Below, piece after piece: positions 1-12,200 of a stretch of DNA of 64,000 nt. The notes under the pieces are model-generated. The model searched no databases. It saw nothing but the letters and a program-made list of their open reading frames with translations, and was not told the origin of the DNA. A program made the position numbers and the translations under genes. How positions within the stretch are numbered: the stretch's first letter is position 1; each line of letters opens with the position of its first letter. Source of the DNA: Apium graveolens (lineage: Eukaryota; Streptophyta; Magnoliopsida; Apiales; Apiaceae); assembly GCF_009905375.1 (NCBI RefSeq), contig NC_133649.1:236000201-236064200 (forward strand). The letters run 5' to 3'.

Positions 1-200
1 GTATTGATTATGTTGTCATTGAAAGACACCGTCTAGAATCAGAGCTTGGAACATTTAACTCCATAATTATTATTAATTACATTGCATTTTCTTGCATCCT
101 GCTACCAATCCGTACGTATGAAACTGGTCAATATGTCTCCGAGTTTTGTTATAGCAGATTCTAATTTTATTGTTGCGACAAATTTTGTATTATAAAACAG

Positions 201-363
201 ATATTGCTCTGCATCAAAACGTCATCTTCAGTCTGATCTAGGTAACCCTTTCCTTAGTCCCCCCGGACCTTATCAACCCCCCAATTCTTCTACATCACCT
301 CTGACTTCTGAGCAAGTGAGCACACTGCCGCCAAACTCCCCAGCTTTCGGCCTTGTGCCCTAA
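201..363 (+). CDS. Possible last exon fragment of an unidentified host gene
   Basis: The block at about 201-363 is much richer in G+C than its surroundings. It reads as an open Pro/Ser-rich frame of about 53 codons ending in TAA at 361-363, with text such as LGNPFLSPPGPYQPP near its start. It is preceded by AAACAG at 195-200, a possible splice acceptor, and a GTACGT donor-like site sits near 111, giving a plausible 90-bp intron. The upstream exon does not give a convincing continuous frame. I do not recognise the protein. It could be the tail of a real gene running in from the left, a captured gene fragment, or chance. Confidence 0.3.
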
Positions 364-609
364 CTTTCAGAATCTGTTTCTTAACACTAGCATTTATAGG
401 TAGTCCTGATATTTCAGACTTCCAGAGACGGAAAATCGTTAGTACAATTAGGCTTCAAAGTAAGTACATGAAGAAAGAAATGAAATGAAAGTGTGTCATC
501 GCACAATGATGCTGGTAAAAAGAGTTGTTTGGAAAGGAAAAGAGAGGACTTGGCTGAAGAAAACATACATGATTCACCTGACCTGAAAAAAATAAGATTT
601 GGATGACAA

Positions 610-751
610 ATTATGTATCAGGAACTAGGTTTAAAGGAACTGCTCAATACAAATTAGCGTAACTGGGGTATACGCAATTATGTTGGACAAATTTTTTGAA
701 ACAATGTCGAGATACTTTAGATTATGTATCAAGAACTAGGTTTAAATGAAG
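610..751 (+). repeat. Short direct repeat pair in the left flank
   Basis: A segment of about 30 bp around the words ATTATGTATCA and AACTAGGTTTAAA occurs near 610-640 and again near 720-751 with few mismatches. It looks like a local duplication. No mobile element ends were recognised around it. Confidence 0.5.
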
Positions 752-1880
752 AGTAAATTCCATTAACGTGGCTAAAGTATACACACATTTTTAAAATATT
801 GACCGAAATTTCAAATTAATAAAATGGTGGCTGAATTTTCTTTCCGCCTTTCAAAATTGTGTCTGCCGTCAACTTCGTTAAATTTGCTCCGTTAACTTAA
901 TTAACAAAATTTAACTAAAGGGGTATTTAGATAAATACACCTCTATTAGGTTAAAAGCTTAAACATATAAGAAAGGCACACTAAAATCATTTATGTTTCC
1001 TCAATCAATCCTCTACACTGAATCTAATTATACTTTTGTGAAATAAGGGGTGAAAGAATTGAGGGTCTGTGCTATTTTGTGAACTTGGGAGAAAGGTGAG
1101 TCTCGCTGAAGGTCACCATGAGCCACGACGGCAACGACAGTGGTGGTTACTGATCGGAGACGGAGAGGGGAAGAGACTGATTTAACTGTGTTCGTGTTGT
1201 GTTTCTAATTTTCTATGTTTTTTGTTTTTGCCATTTGGAGTGGGTTTTTTTATGAAAAAGATTAATTTTTTTTGGTGGATTTTGATGAGAAACTGTGATC
1301 TAAAAGTTGTGTTTTTGTTGGGTTTGATTCTTAATTAAAGGGGTGAAAATAAAGCGGATCATAGAGAGCTGCTTGTAGTTGTGTGGGTATATTTTGTATG
1401 TCGATTTTTAGTGTCCGATTTCAAAATCGCCGAAAAGTCACCGCCGCTATTTTTGTTAATTTTTCGGATGAAACTCTATTTTTTTGACGATTTATATTCG
1501 TGTATTAGTCTTTACGGACTTAATTATGAATATATGTTAAGTATAATCGAGTTTTGGGTCGATTATGTGATTCCCTATTTCAAAGAACTCACTGGATTTA
1601 ATTATTTAAACATAATTAATGTTAAGGATTCTTTTGTGCTGTGTATTTACAGGCTGATTTGATTTTCTAATTTGTGATATTGTGATATAGTTTAGCTCAC
1701 TGAGGGTTTTGATTTTTGGGGTTGTATAAGATGACGATGGAAAAATAATCAGGAAAACAGAGAAAATGTATGAAGTAGATAAGATGATGATAATTAAAAT
1801 ATATAAAAATATAATTATTATGTTAGGAGCAATTGATGATATCAAACAGAAAATATCAGAAGTTCACTTCAGAACTTATA

Positions 1881-1968
1881 TATCAACGGATGCTGATGAC
1901 ATCAACAGATGATGATATATCAACGGATGATAATTTCGACGGATGATGATGTCAACGGATAATGAAAT
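1881..1968 (+). repeat. Tandem CAACGGATGATGAT-type motif cluster in the U3 of Copia A
   Basis: About five imperfect copies of a 16-20-bp unit with the core CAACGGATGATGAT stand head to tail upstream of the LTR TATA box. Their position in U3 suggests an enhancer-like array. The motif differs from the Copia B array, but the layout (repeats, then TATA) is the same. Confidence 0.6.
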
Positions 1969-2111
1969 CAGTATTTGTCACATTAGTTGATCTTCGATGA
2001 GGAAAAGGAAACAGTAACTCAAGGCGGTGAATGACTTTATCTCAGAAGCAATTGTATAGGTTTACTTGTTGTTAATAGAATATGATTCATTATACATTGG
2101 TAGCTGTGCTC

Positions 2112-2118
2112 TATATAA
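2112..2118 (+). promoter_or_regulatory. TATA box of the Copia A LTR
   Basis: TATATAA sits within CTCTATATAAAGCAC, about 220 bp before the LTR end and after the motif cluster. This is a typical position for the start of the genomic RNA. Confidence 0.6.
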
Positions 2119-2333
2119 AGCACAGATTAGGTTCATGCTAAATGCATTGCGACATTGTTATATCTTTCGCATAACCTAACAGCTCTCAAGGATAATTGTT
2201 TATCCTTTCGAGAGAGTATGTTTGTAATAAGTTTTTATTAGTTAATATAAAAACTGTTGATTCTGTTGAAACTTTATCGAATAGATTGTATTAACTGTAT
2301 TCACCACCTATACAGTTGATTAAGGGACTAACA

Positions 2334-2348
2334 ATTGATATCAGAGCT
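2334..2348 (+). promoter_or_regulatory. Primer binding site of Copia A
   Basis: ATTGATATCAGAGCT directly follows the LTR. It matches the initiator tRNA-Met-complementary consensus TGGTATCAGAGC with one change (GGT to GAT). Confidence 0.65.
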
Positions 2349-2392
2349 TCCTTTAAGGTAAAAACAGTTTAAGATCTGAAAATCAATCTACA

Positions 2393-2460
2393 ATGTTAGA
2401 CAAAAAAGAAGAGACACAGAATCCGAAACTACAACCCCCAGCCACATCACAGATAAGAAG
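2393..2460 (+). pseudogene. gag: Copia A gag, first fragment
   Basis: The ATG at 2393 opens a hydrophilic N-terminal Gag segment of 22 codons plus two bases. It is cut at 2460 by Gypsy A. The last five bases (AGAAG, 2456-2460) recur at 25250-25254 as the target duplication, and the frame continues at 25255. Confidence 0.7.
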
Positions 2461-2776
2461 TGTAACACCCCCAAATCCGGGGTCGGGGATCCGGGTTGTC
2501 ACGAGTTCCATTTCCCTTAATAACACCCAATCTTAATAAACAATCAACTACTCCGTATTGTGACCCCATAATATACACACACACACACCACAAGTTATAG
2601 TTTCAAAGATGAATACCAAAAATAACACAAGTCATTTTATTCCACAATTATAAACCATTTCACCATAAAAAGGGTTTTTGAATAATTTACATATTCTTTG
2701 CCATTATTACAATTCATAAATATACATAAGTCTGGCACAACAAAAGTTGAAAGCCTAGCCTACTGGTAGCTCTTAC

Positions 2777-2860
2777 CTCAGCTACAACGACATCAACGCC
2801 TACAGGAAACTGCAGAACGTTTCCTAACCGCTCACGAATTGGGAGCTCGATCCTGTTCAT
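2777..2860 (-). CDS. Candidate LTR-encoded first exon of a pre-gag gene, Gypsy A (left copy)
   Basis: On the minus strand an ATG at 2860 opens 28 codons that end exactly at GAG|GTAAGA, a near-consensus plant splice donor (GT at 2776-2775). The peptide begins MNRIELPIRERLG and ends in phase 0. Gypsy B has a 27-codon, phase-0 exon at the equivalent place near its LTR end, which is why I take this seriously. The copy in the 5' LTR (21297-21381) has one extra base. The acceptor is not clear: an acidic frame near 11880-12030 starting SGTPNPEVEE is a possible second exon. Splicing is inferred from sequence only. Confidence 0.4.
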
Positions 2861-4385
2861 CTTGTCTATCTGATGTTGTGTGATGAGAGAAGAAAGTAAG
2901 GGTGAGCAACAAGCCCACCAAAATAATATGTATAATGATTAACAATATATGAGCATTCTCATAGTATTCATGAAAGTCTTGGTCAAGAAGAATTGAACCA
3001 AGTTTGTTATCTTAACGCGACCAAGTCGCAAAATATTCAGTATATATACATATATATTTTTCACAATCTTTGAAATCCTCTGACATGTATAATATACACA
3101 GAGTTCCAGATTATAACTGTATAAAAATATCGTTGCAAGGTGATCTCATATATCTAACCTTGTCTCAACGTTTTTCTGAAAATCTTTGACATGCATAAGA
3201 TAATCATGTACTAGATATAAGTTTAAAAGATGAAGTTACAAGATACTCCAATATACTTATATCTTTTCCGAATACTACTTGAACTACCGCCATTCAAGTT
3301 ATAATTAGTTCATCCCATAGATGAAGCTACACGACAAAACTTGTATAGAATTAATCTTTGAGATATCATCAAAATGAAATGAAGTTACGAGATACTTCAT
3401 TTGATGAAAACATCATTTTGAAAACTCGACCCTGACAACACTTAATAATCGCCCAGCCGTAGCCTTTCTATCGAAGTGCTCTGGGTAGTGTTGCAGAAAT
3501 ATCCAACTGGATGATGAACTCATTACGGGAGTTAGCCGCGCTAGGAAGACCACTTACGATGATCAGTCATAGTAGTGCAACCCCACCATTTTCTACATGT
3601 AGAGGAGAACCTGTCGGATTTACTTGTCAACCGAACACTGGACTCCTAAGGAATGGACCGTCTTAGTGGAACTTCCAGGCCAATTGGGCCAATATAATAA
3701 GGCTGGGCCTGCGCCACTCGACCACTTACGCCACTCCTAGTTCAGATGAAATCCATGACTCTGAAACGTAAAGCTCGTCCCCACTTTCCCCAAGTAGAAA
3801 CTTGTTGATACGGTTCCACCAAGAAGTCCTATCCAGTTGGAAAGGAAAACTCACCGATATTTCACAGGCGATGCCTGTTAATGGATTAACTTGTTCCAAG
3901 AATTTTACTTCCCGAGTGTTGGGTAAGTAACCAAAAACTCTTTTATCAAAATAGTAACCTTGTTGCGAATATAAAACACACCACAGAGCCGGATCCCTCA
4001 GGTTTTGAGCGAGTATTTAAATCCCCTTCGAACGGAGGATCTTAAATATAAAAATGAGTTTTGAGATCCGCCCTATCTTTTAAAATCATTTTGAAGACTC
4101 GAAAATATTTTTAAGAATGTTTGGAGTAATGCTGATTTAATAAAATAAATCAGTCCCAATATATTAGAAAATATATGAATATTATTATTTAAATAATATT
4201 CCCATAAAGAATAATCTTTATAAAAATAATTGAAGTAGAAGTTTTAAAACTTATACTCGAAATGAATAATAATAACCAAAGATATACTTATACGAAAGTA
4301 CGATCTTTATTTGAATAATCGAAAATAAGTTTGATTATCGAAACATTATTCTTTAATAAAATAAAGAATATTATTTAGTAAATAA

Positions 4386-4555
4386 GCGGAGTCATAAGTC
4401 CTCGAATGAATATTCAAAAATAATATTCTTTAAATAAAATAAACGGAGTCATATGTCCTCGAATGAATATTCAAAATAATATTCATTAAATAAAATAAAC
4501 GGAGTCATAAGTCCTCGAATGAATATCCTTGATAATATTCATTAAATAAAATAAA
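4386..4555. repeat. Tandem repeat in the Gypsy A LTR (about three copies of 58-62 bp)
   Basis: Units carry CGGAGTCATAAGTCCTCG followed by an ATTCAAAAATAATATTC-like stretch and AAATAAAATAAA. The same array occurs at about 22910-23080 in the other LTR, so it predates insertion of this element. Confidence 0.75.
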
Positions 4556-4589
4556 GTTATCGAATAAACCTTATTCGATTAATACTTTT

Positions 4590-4660
4590 GAAAACTATAT
4601 CTATATATATAAATATATATATATATATTTATATATATATATATATATTATACTCGGGAA
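4590..4660. repeat. TA-rich microsatellite in the Gypsy A LTR
   Basis: This is an alternating TATA tract, also present near 23125-23170 in the partner LTR with different length, as expected from slippage. TATA-like matches here cannot be called promoters on this evidence. Confidence 0.7.
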
Positions 4661-6741
4661 CATCGACTCCCGGTTTTTAGAAAATGTTCACCTTTGGGTC
4701 CCCTATACTAAGGGTATTCGCAACTACTGCTTATCTCTAACATAGGTATTATGCAACTTATAAGCAATGGAATCAACAGATATATATCAAGATTTACAAA
4801 ATAGGCATGCATATAAATATCATATCACATGCTCCAATATATCGCAAGACTTTGCTAATAATAATCATGCACTTATCACAAGATAATGCATATACATATG
4901 TACATCACAACAACAGTATAACGGGTAGAAAACTTGCCTGAGTGTTCCCGGATAGACTTAAGCTTATAGTGGGTCCGATAACCTATGAACAACAACATAA
5001 GTCGGAATTAAACCCCGGTCGCTTAAGAAACTAGACTTTAACCAATTAGAGCCCTAACGTTCGCTTTCGCGCTTAACGATTCACTTAAGTCGCTCGAGTA
5101 CCCTCGGCTCCACCATTTTTAATAAATTAACCATTAAGAGTTTTAAGGCGATTCTTTCGCGAGTACCTTACCAACTGCTTAATCCACTTTACATAAATGT
5201 TTCATACTCCAATTAGTCATTTAAGGTCCTTAAACAATGTTTCAAAGTAAGGCGAGGGGTAATGGTTCGTTCGCGAAACCCCGTTACTTAAAACGGTCGT
5301 TTCTCCTAAACCGTACATCGGATTCAAGCAAACCACATATCAAAACGAAGCTTGAAACATGAACTATCTAATCATGGCAATGATCAAAACCTAACAGTGA
5401 GTTCATGGGTCCTGATGTTAAGAACAAAAACAGTCTAAAGTAAATCGGGCATTACGACGGCTATGTTTACGCTACCAAATTTTATTCTACTCCAAATCAA
5501 CCACAAACCAACCACAATTCAACCATACAACCAAACTCCACCCATACCTCACTACAACAGCCCTAACACCTCAAGTTTTTCCAATTTATATTAATCTCAA
5601 ACATGAACTAAAACTATTCTTAAGTTCTTTAACTAATAACCAAGATTTACAACTCCAAAAACATCACAAAACCAACTAATCTCTACTATACACAACAATC
5701 AAGCCTCTTATGAACTATAATACTCATGCTAAGCTCTTAACATTCAAAACATTGAATAACAAAGCTAGGTTAAGAGATTATACCTTCCTTGAGAGTAGGA
5801 GTAACTAATTAGCTTGGAATCACCCTTGAAAGTCCTTATCCAAGCTTAATCTAAACAAAAACTCAAGAACAAAAAATTAAGTTCTTGAAAAACACTATTC
5901 ACCCTCTTCTTCCATGATTTTTAGGAAGAGATTGTGAATGAATTTGAAGCTCAAACTTATAGGATAGCTATATCTATGCATAAGGAGTATTAGATAATTA
6001 CTTCACTAATTAACAAGGCTTGGATCTTGGATTTTGGATTTTCCTTCTTGAAGAAAAGAGAAAGGTCGAGAGCTTTCTTGAAGAAAATGAAGTCAACTTT
6101 GTGTTTTTGTGATTTTGTGATTTGTTTTGCTTGGTTGCTTGCTTTTGTTTTGATTTATTACTTTTAACCATGGTGAATTTTGTGTGGTTCTTAATCAACC
6201 AACAACACACTTCTCTTTGGTCATGCTTAGGTCATCATGTTATGTCATCCTCCCACACTTGTCCTCTTCTTATTGGTTTGATGACATCACTCTCCACTAA
6301 CCCTTTGATTAACTCCTAATTACTTGGATAATGACCGCTGATCTGTTATACGATTCGCTTAACTTTCATTTTCGTTTATCGTTTGAGGGATCATATCCGG
6401 GATCTTATTACTTGGGTTTCCTTAACCTTTCTCAATACATTATATTCCTTTTATGATCCTCTCTTATACTCATTTAATTTAAATCCTTTTTATCCTGTTA
6501 CCTTATACTCAATTCTTTCGGTATCTGGTGGATTTTCGGGAAAAATCAAAGTGTTCGAATTTGGATTCTGATGATCTTTACATACACTTATTTATCATAT
6601 AGAGTACTAATATGATCTCAGAATAACAATAAAAGAACCCCTACATAGTGTGGCATGAAAAATTTTCTTATTCAGCAATATCAGCAAAAACACTATTCAT
6701 AAGGGTAAAAAAAAATTCAAAATTTTGGGGTTATTACAGTA

Positions 6742-6751
6742 TCCCCTCCTT
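6742..6751 (-). promoter_or_regulatory. Polypurine tract of Gypsy A
   Basis: Read on the minus strand, AAGGAGGGGA lies three bases from the LTR. It is the expected start site for second-strand DNA synthesis and fixes the minus-strand orientation. Confidence 0.75.
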
Positions 6752-6771
6752 AAAAGGATTCCGTCCCGGAA

Positions 6772-7176
6772 TCAAATAGAAAACAAATGGTGGTACTTTT
6801 CTAGCATTGCGCTCTCTAGTTCCCAAGTTGATTCTTCCACATTATGATTCTGCCATAGCACTCTGACTAGCTTGATTACTTTGTTCCGAAGCACCTGCTC
6901 CTTCTTATCCATAATCTTTACTGGTCTTTCCACGTAAGTCAGATCTGGTTGCATATCCACCTGCTCGTACTCCACTATGTGCCTGACATCCCGATGATAC
7001 TTCCTTGGCATTGACACATGGAACACATTATGAACTAGTTGTAGGTTCGGGGGTAAGGCTAGCTCGTAAGCCAACTTCCCAATCCGTCTTAGTATCTCAA
7101 AAGGTCTAATGTATCTTGGGCTTAGCTTTCCTTTCTTTCCGAACCTCATCCATCCTTTCCAAGGGATACCTTTCAC
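6772..7176 (-). pseudogene. Gypsy A integrase C-terminus with chromodomain-type tail
   Basis: This open frame of 134 codons matches the end of chromoviral polyproteins. It contains GKLSPRYIRPFEIL (the GPY/F-like integrase C-terminal region), then LVHNVFHVSMPRKYH, then VLWQNHNVEESTWELES, typical of the chromodomain-containing tail of Tekay/Del-type elements. In such proteins this tail is thought to steer integration towards heterochromatin. The upstream integrase core is broken, so only this part remains open. Confidence 0.75.
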
Positions 7177-8800
7177 ATTACTAGGTCCCCTATTTCCTAT
7201 TCTTTGTCCTTTCGTGTCAAATCAACATACTCCTTATGTCCATCTTGGGCTACTACCAGCCGTCCTCTGATTAGATCTATTATATCTTTGGACTACTGCG
7301 GGTCTGAGCATCTTGCGCTCTACAACTTCATCCTAACATAAGGGAGATCGACATTGTCTTCCCTCAAGGATCTCATAAGACGATACCTCGATACTGACAT
7401 ACGATCTATTATCGTAAGAAAACTCAATCCGCGTTAAGTGATCATTCCAAATACTTTCAAGTCTATTGCACAGACTCTCATCATAGCTTCTAGCACTATA
7501 GCTTTTGCTTCTCGATACTGATTCTTTTCTAGTTCGTAATCATTACTATCCTCCGTACCCATTATTATACTGGTTATACTTTTGCTCGTTAGCGTTCTAT
7601 AACCTTTTAATAATCGCGTCAACCATAGTATCACGAACGCGTTAGAATCGAAATACCACCGTACTTGGTACCACTTCATCTCTAGCTGCCTCCATCTTCG
7701 AAAGCTTGGTCCTTCATTTAGAAGTAAAAGAATTTATTGAGTGATCACTATGATCACAAACACTTGTTCTATTGCATAGTTAGTACAGAAGGTGGCCAGC
7801 CTTTAGTACTTGACAAGCAATTAAACAATAGATGGTATCCTACTAGGCTTCTATCACATAGATAGATAGTCATTCGGCAATACCTCCCCTTCTGGAAGGG
7901 TTGTTCTTCTCAGCTTATATGAAATGAAAAGGAGAGAAAAGAACGAATTGAAGAGAATTGTATATATATAAAATATACTGCCACAAAATATCTGGCTTGG
8001 AATCTACCTCTGAACTATAGAGGTTTATCATAGGAGAACAAATCATATACGTATATATATCAACATCAAGTATTATCGCATCGCATTTCACATGCTTAAT
8101 TATTTTTGCTATTTCGTCGATCATTCTATGGACCCATGCTCTTCTTCGAGCTTATACACAATCACCTTTGAAACTCCCTCGACATCGAAAATCGAATCTG
8201 GGATCTCATTCTATACATCATCGTTACTAGAATTCTATGCTTGCACCGCAACCTTCCTCGTATAGTAATACGACTCTCTATTGATAAGAAGGAATAAGTA
8301 TTCAATAGGTAGATAATACACTTAATTAGTCTATCATGATAACTTATACTCCACCACGACCCGATTAGTGGTACTCACTCTCAACATCCATTCAAATACA
8401 ACTCTCACGGTTGTAAGTAATCGGCTCATTACTCGCAGAATCATTCCTGCATTACTATGGCCCACCGTTGACCTACTATAGTCATTCGTTTTCCATGAAA
8501 TCTTAATTTCTAACCATACAAAGTCCATAGCTATCGTATCCAATTCTTCTAAGGAGTTAACATAATCACCATTCCATGATTCATGAAGAACACTCCAGAT
8601 CCTGACGTACATATGACATGAAGCAGATAAAATTGCAGAAGAGTTTCAATGAAAGCAACGATAGCAGGTTAATACCATTATTAACCATATGTCTTTATTA
8701 GGAGACATGAAGCTCAAAGGTTCATTTAGTCCTTTCGTAACATGGTCCTGGCTTATCTTAAGATATGACCCTCTAAGATAGATAGCCTGCTCACGGTGAT
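7177..8800 (-). pseudogene. Decayed integrase of Gypsy A
   Basis: Only scraps survive. A segment at about 8480-8580 resembles the integrase core around IAMDFV, the region of the first catalytic aspartate. Stops and frame changes occur every few dozen codons. The short open frames here are remnants, not separate genes. Confidence 0.45.
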
Positions 8801-9239
8801 TAAAAAAATTAATCTTTTACCAAACTATTATTACGGTTGGGTATTGCACAGTCATCGGAAGGAATGCCAATCTTCCACACCATAATACAACCTTCACGGC
8901 CTTAACCATTATCACTATATTCCTCTGGCACGGGCGCCTATAATTGTCCTCTTACACTTAAAGTGTCGGTCCACCTCTTTGGCCTTTCTTGATAGTAATA
9001 TTTCCTTACAATCAATGTCATTTTAACCACCTTCACTAAATTTTCTACCTCATTTCCAATCATTGCTTGTGTGAAGATGTTTTCCTTAAAATCTGATGAG
9101 TAAAAAAAATATCACCATTTTTCCATAAGTTATTGCCTCAGTCTTTAGAGGTTAATCATTGTCACTGACTGACTCTCGATCATACTTAGGACATCTTTTA
9201 TCTTAGGTCCTAATTGCCCTGAACAATTTCGACCTTTAC

Positions 9240-10900
9240 TGGTTCGATCCATACTTTCTCGTGGTTTAACACGTGCCCCACCTGGCATTATTATAATTAC
9301 GTTATATTTCCTTTACCAAAGTTTCTACTCTTCAGAACTTTAAATATTACCTTTCTCCTTGTAAAACCTCTAAGGTTATCCGTGAATCGTTCCTCCTGTA
9401 TTCCCTAGATACAGGGCATATCAAAATACCATTTACTAATACTAGAACCATTATCTATGAAGTTCTAAAAACTTTCTCCACTGATCTTTAAAGATTATTG
9501 TTGCTTTAATCCTTCATTCTGTATTACCCAAACTCATAATATCTCTATTAAGGGTGAAATGCCAACCTTTATGCATTCCCCTATGGTTCATCTCAAGTTA
9601 TCGAGGTTCCATCCTTAATTCCACCTTTTAAAAAGGTACTTGCATCCTTCCATAGATAAATCAAGTCATGTATCCCTGATAAGGGTGTCTTATTCAATCA
9701 TTCCCACCTCGATAGTATATGCCTAATTTCACGATAACATCTGCATTCAAAATGAGGTCAATCAATATGGCCTTCAAAAGATAACAACGGTTATCCATTT
9801 TTCTTGCCTGATTTACTAATGATAACAGGGATGTTCTGGAAGATATTGGGCGTGTTCAACCTGAACTTCTTAGTTCTAACTATTCATTTATCTCTGTTAT
9901 TTATCTCAACAGTCATCTCAATGTTGGAATGCCTTTTATACCTAGAGTCTCCCTTTTGTGCATCAAGCCACAGGTGTTACATACACTTCACATTTTTGAA
10001 GGTCACTTCCTTCATCCCATTTTTCTAAATTCTTGTTATCCTGTCTCCTCAGTCCATCCGTATTTCCTTATTAATCCATCGATCTATCTCAAAGTTTCAT
10101 CGAATACTCTCAACTCCAAGGGAATTAACTATACGTATCGCTTACGCCTTCAAACCTTGAATTTATCTCATGATCAGTCGCCATCGCGCTGATGATGACA
10201 CACTTCTCTATATTTATTTCAAGGGTTTCTTAGGGTTTCCCATACCTAACTCCCTTATCACTTTTCAACTCTATTTCCTTTATATCCCTTTATACTCCTT
10301 CCCCTTTCAGTCTTTTATTTTCGTATCTATTACAACCATTACATGAACCAACATAACATAAGCATTGATTTCAAACATCCCGTTATTCTGGATTCGTGTC
10401 CTCATAATGAATCTTGACAACTCTTATAACTTAGATTCATAATTCATCATACTCGTCCACCTTTGTTCTGGCTCTAAAGCTTTTACACTACCTCCATAAC
10501 CTTGGGAAGTACTTTCCCGAAAACAATTGTCTGAACTTTAATCAGTTTATTATAACCTCTTGCTCCGTGACTTTCTTGTCCTTTCACTAACGGGTGGCCT
10601 CTCTCTTAGGAGGGTAAGTGACAAAAACCATCTTTTGTGATTCGTCAATCATTTAGAATCTCAAATGATTCCTATATTTCCTTTAGCCAAGCTTTTGCCT
10701 CGACTGAGTCAACCTGTTCCTTGGAACTCTGAGAGCTTAGCGACTTAAAGGTCATGAAAGAATTTCCTACCGCATTGTTTCCTCAAGGTGGTGGTTGGGG
10801 ATAATAGTCTAAGTTCTATTTAGGCAGGTCCATGAATTGCCCAATAGGAGTACCATCCTGGTTCTCCCTATCTTGTTCGACTTCTGTTTTCTCAGTATGA
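9240..10900 (-). pseudogene. Decayed RT and gag remnants of Gypsy A
   Basis: Around 9300-9560 a broken frame resembles the RT segment after the catalytic loop (ILI...SREY...RITLEVLQGE). Around 9950 there are hints of a zinc-knuckle region. Around 10600-10800 the words QVDSVEAKAWLKEI fit the Gag capsid region of chromoviruses. In transcription order this gives gag, then RT, then integrase as expected, but with heavy decay. Confidence 0.35.
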
Positions 10901-11160
10901 AATGTTTCAACCTTCTCCCATAATCGGGGTTATCTTATACGTTAAAAACTTTGTTTTCCACTCTATTATGTTATGGGTTCCTTCTTTCTTGATGGAGACC
11001 TCCCTGACTATCACATTCAGGGTCTGCCCTAATCTTATTCCTCAACTATGGCTTTCATCCAAGATCTCATCTTTAAGCTCTTGAACGTTTGGAACCCAAG
11101 TTCTGTAGGAATACCTTATTATTCCCTTATCATCTTTCTCGGTATTAATCTCTTCTCTAT

Positions 11161-11760
11161 TCATTGGCTCTCTGCCTTCATTTCTATTTCCATTTTCTCA
11201 AAATCTCTTATAAACTCTCCCAAAGACATTTTCATCTTGAGTCTCTCCTCTCTACTAAGGGCGTTAGCCACCACATTGGCTTTACCTAGCTGATAAATAA
11301 TCTCATAATCATAATCCTTGATTAGCTCTAACCACCTCCTCTGGCGCATGTTGAGCTCTTCCTGCGTGAAAATGTACTAGAGCATTTATGGCTTATGTAA
11401 ATCTCGCACTTCTCTCCATACAAGTAGTGCCTCAAATCTTTAGGGCAAAACTATTGCCATGAGCCCAAGCTCATGGGTGGGGATATCAAATTTTATATTC
11501 CCTTAATTATCTTGACGCGTACGCGATTACCTTGTTGTGCTGTATAAGAAGCACCCTAATTCCTTATGCGAAGCGCCACTACACATCACAAAATCTCCTT
11601 TTCCATCCGGCAACGCCATCATAGGGGCCGTCACCAACCTTTGCTTCAGTTCTTAAAAGCTGTTCTAACATTTCTCTGTCCATTCGAACTTCTCAGTCTT
11701 ACGAGTAAGCCGCGTTAAAGGGGCTACTATCTTTACGAACTTGACCGAACCTCCTGTAGT
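11161..11760 (-). pseudogene. RT thumb and RNase H fragment of Gypsy A, apparently displaced
   Basis: The frame at 11161-11349 reads [17 protein letters not shown] then [14 protein letters not shown], the classic end of Ty3/Gypsy RNase H, and YIFTQEELN can be read just before it. Broken RT-thumb similarity extends to about 11760. RNase H should lie between RT and integrase, yet here it precedes the gag remnants in transcription order. That suggests rearrangement or a second insertion. Confidence 0.55.
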
Positions 11761-11829
11761 GACCGGCCAATCCTACATCTGGTATTCGCTCTAACCATGG
11801 TTATCAATTCCTCAGCGACCATCTCTTCA

Positions 11830-12030
11830 GTCATGTTAGGATCCTCCACGAGATCCTTCTTAGCAACAATCCCTTCCTGGGACAACATCCTCAACCGCTA
11901 TATCCTCAATATTAACATCATCCGGTCCGGCGTTAGGACGCTCTATCGGATCCACAATCTGATCTCCAATAAGTAATAAAACATCATCGCGTTGTTGCTC
12001 CTCAACCTCAGGGTTCGGAGTCCCGCTACC
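11830..12030 (-). pseudogene. Acidic leader/gag N-terminal frame of Gypsy A
   Basis: On the minus strand this reads as a hydrophilic, acidic frame (SGTPNPEVEEQQRDD, then GDQIVDPIERP) that breaks near 11870. It may be the Gag N-terminus or the second exon of the pre-gag gene whose first exon lies in the LTR. The acidic GTP-start style resembles exon 2 in Gypsy B. Confidence 0.35.
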
Positions 12031-12200
12031 TATATACGATAACGAACTACGCTTCTATCACGTTATTTATAAGGGTTCCCATAAGGGTTTTAACTGTCAG
12101 TACTACGTTAGGTAGTCCGACTATGAACTTGGCAAGAGTTCTTATTATCTTAGTGAACTTATTATTTTAACGTCACATCATCTCTGAGGTTTATAACGCT

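Larger units (their letters stand above)
1..1820. other. Left flanking DNA, mostly AT-rich, no complete gene
   Basis: This stretch lies outside the LTR that starts the nested complex. Apart from the possible exon at 201-363 and a short duplication at 610-751, I see no LTR, tRNA or convincing coding signal. A small GC-richer patch at about 1080-1190 contains ATG-started and splice-donor-like sequence but no sustained frame. The longest open frame (1381-1662) has the hydrophobic, Phe/Tyr/Ile-rich composition of translated AT-rich DNA, so I leave it out. Confidence 0.6.
1821..2333 (+). repeat. 5' LTR of Copia A
   Basis: This 513-bp segment begins TGTTAGGAGC and ends GGGACTAACA, so it has the inverted terminal TGTTAG/CTAACA. 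It is followed directly by a tRNA-Met-like primer site and then by a Copia gag start. It contains a repeat cluster (1881-1968) and a TATA box (2112-2118). Its partner LTR lies beyond the right edge, so the boundaries rest on the terminal motifs alone. Confidence 0.75.
2461..6738 (-). repeat. Left (3') LTR of Gypsy A
   Basis: This 4278-bp LTR aligns along its whole length with 12219-12424 plus 21179-25249, differing by scattered substitutions and short indels. It contains a CA run near 2575, a GT-donor-ended exon candidate (2777-2860), a 58-62-bp tandem repeat at 4386-4555 and a TA-rich tract near 4600-4650. The small open frames inside it are AT-rich and not shared as proteins, so I do not treat them as genes. 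Confidence 0.9.

Noticed and set aside
1381..1845. Open frames on both strands near the left edge
   Set aside because: Hydrophobic low-complexity translations of AT-rich DNA; the minus-strand one runs into the Copia A LTR.
6010..6319. Overlapping open frames on both strands in the Gypsy A LTR, repeated at 24522-24831
   Set aside because: They are repeated only because the LTR is repeated. Composition is that of AT-rich DNA, and start and stop are not linked to splice or promoter signals.
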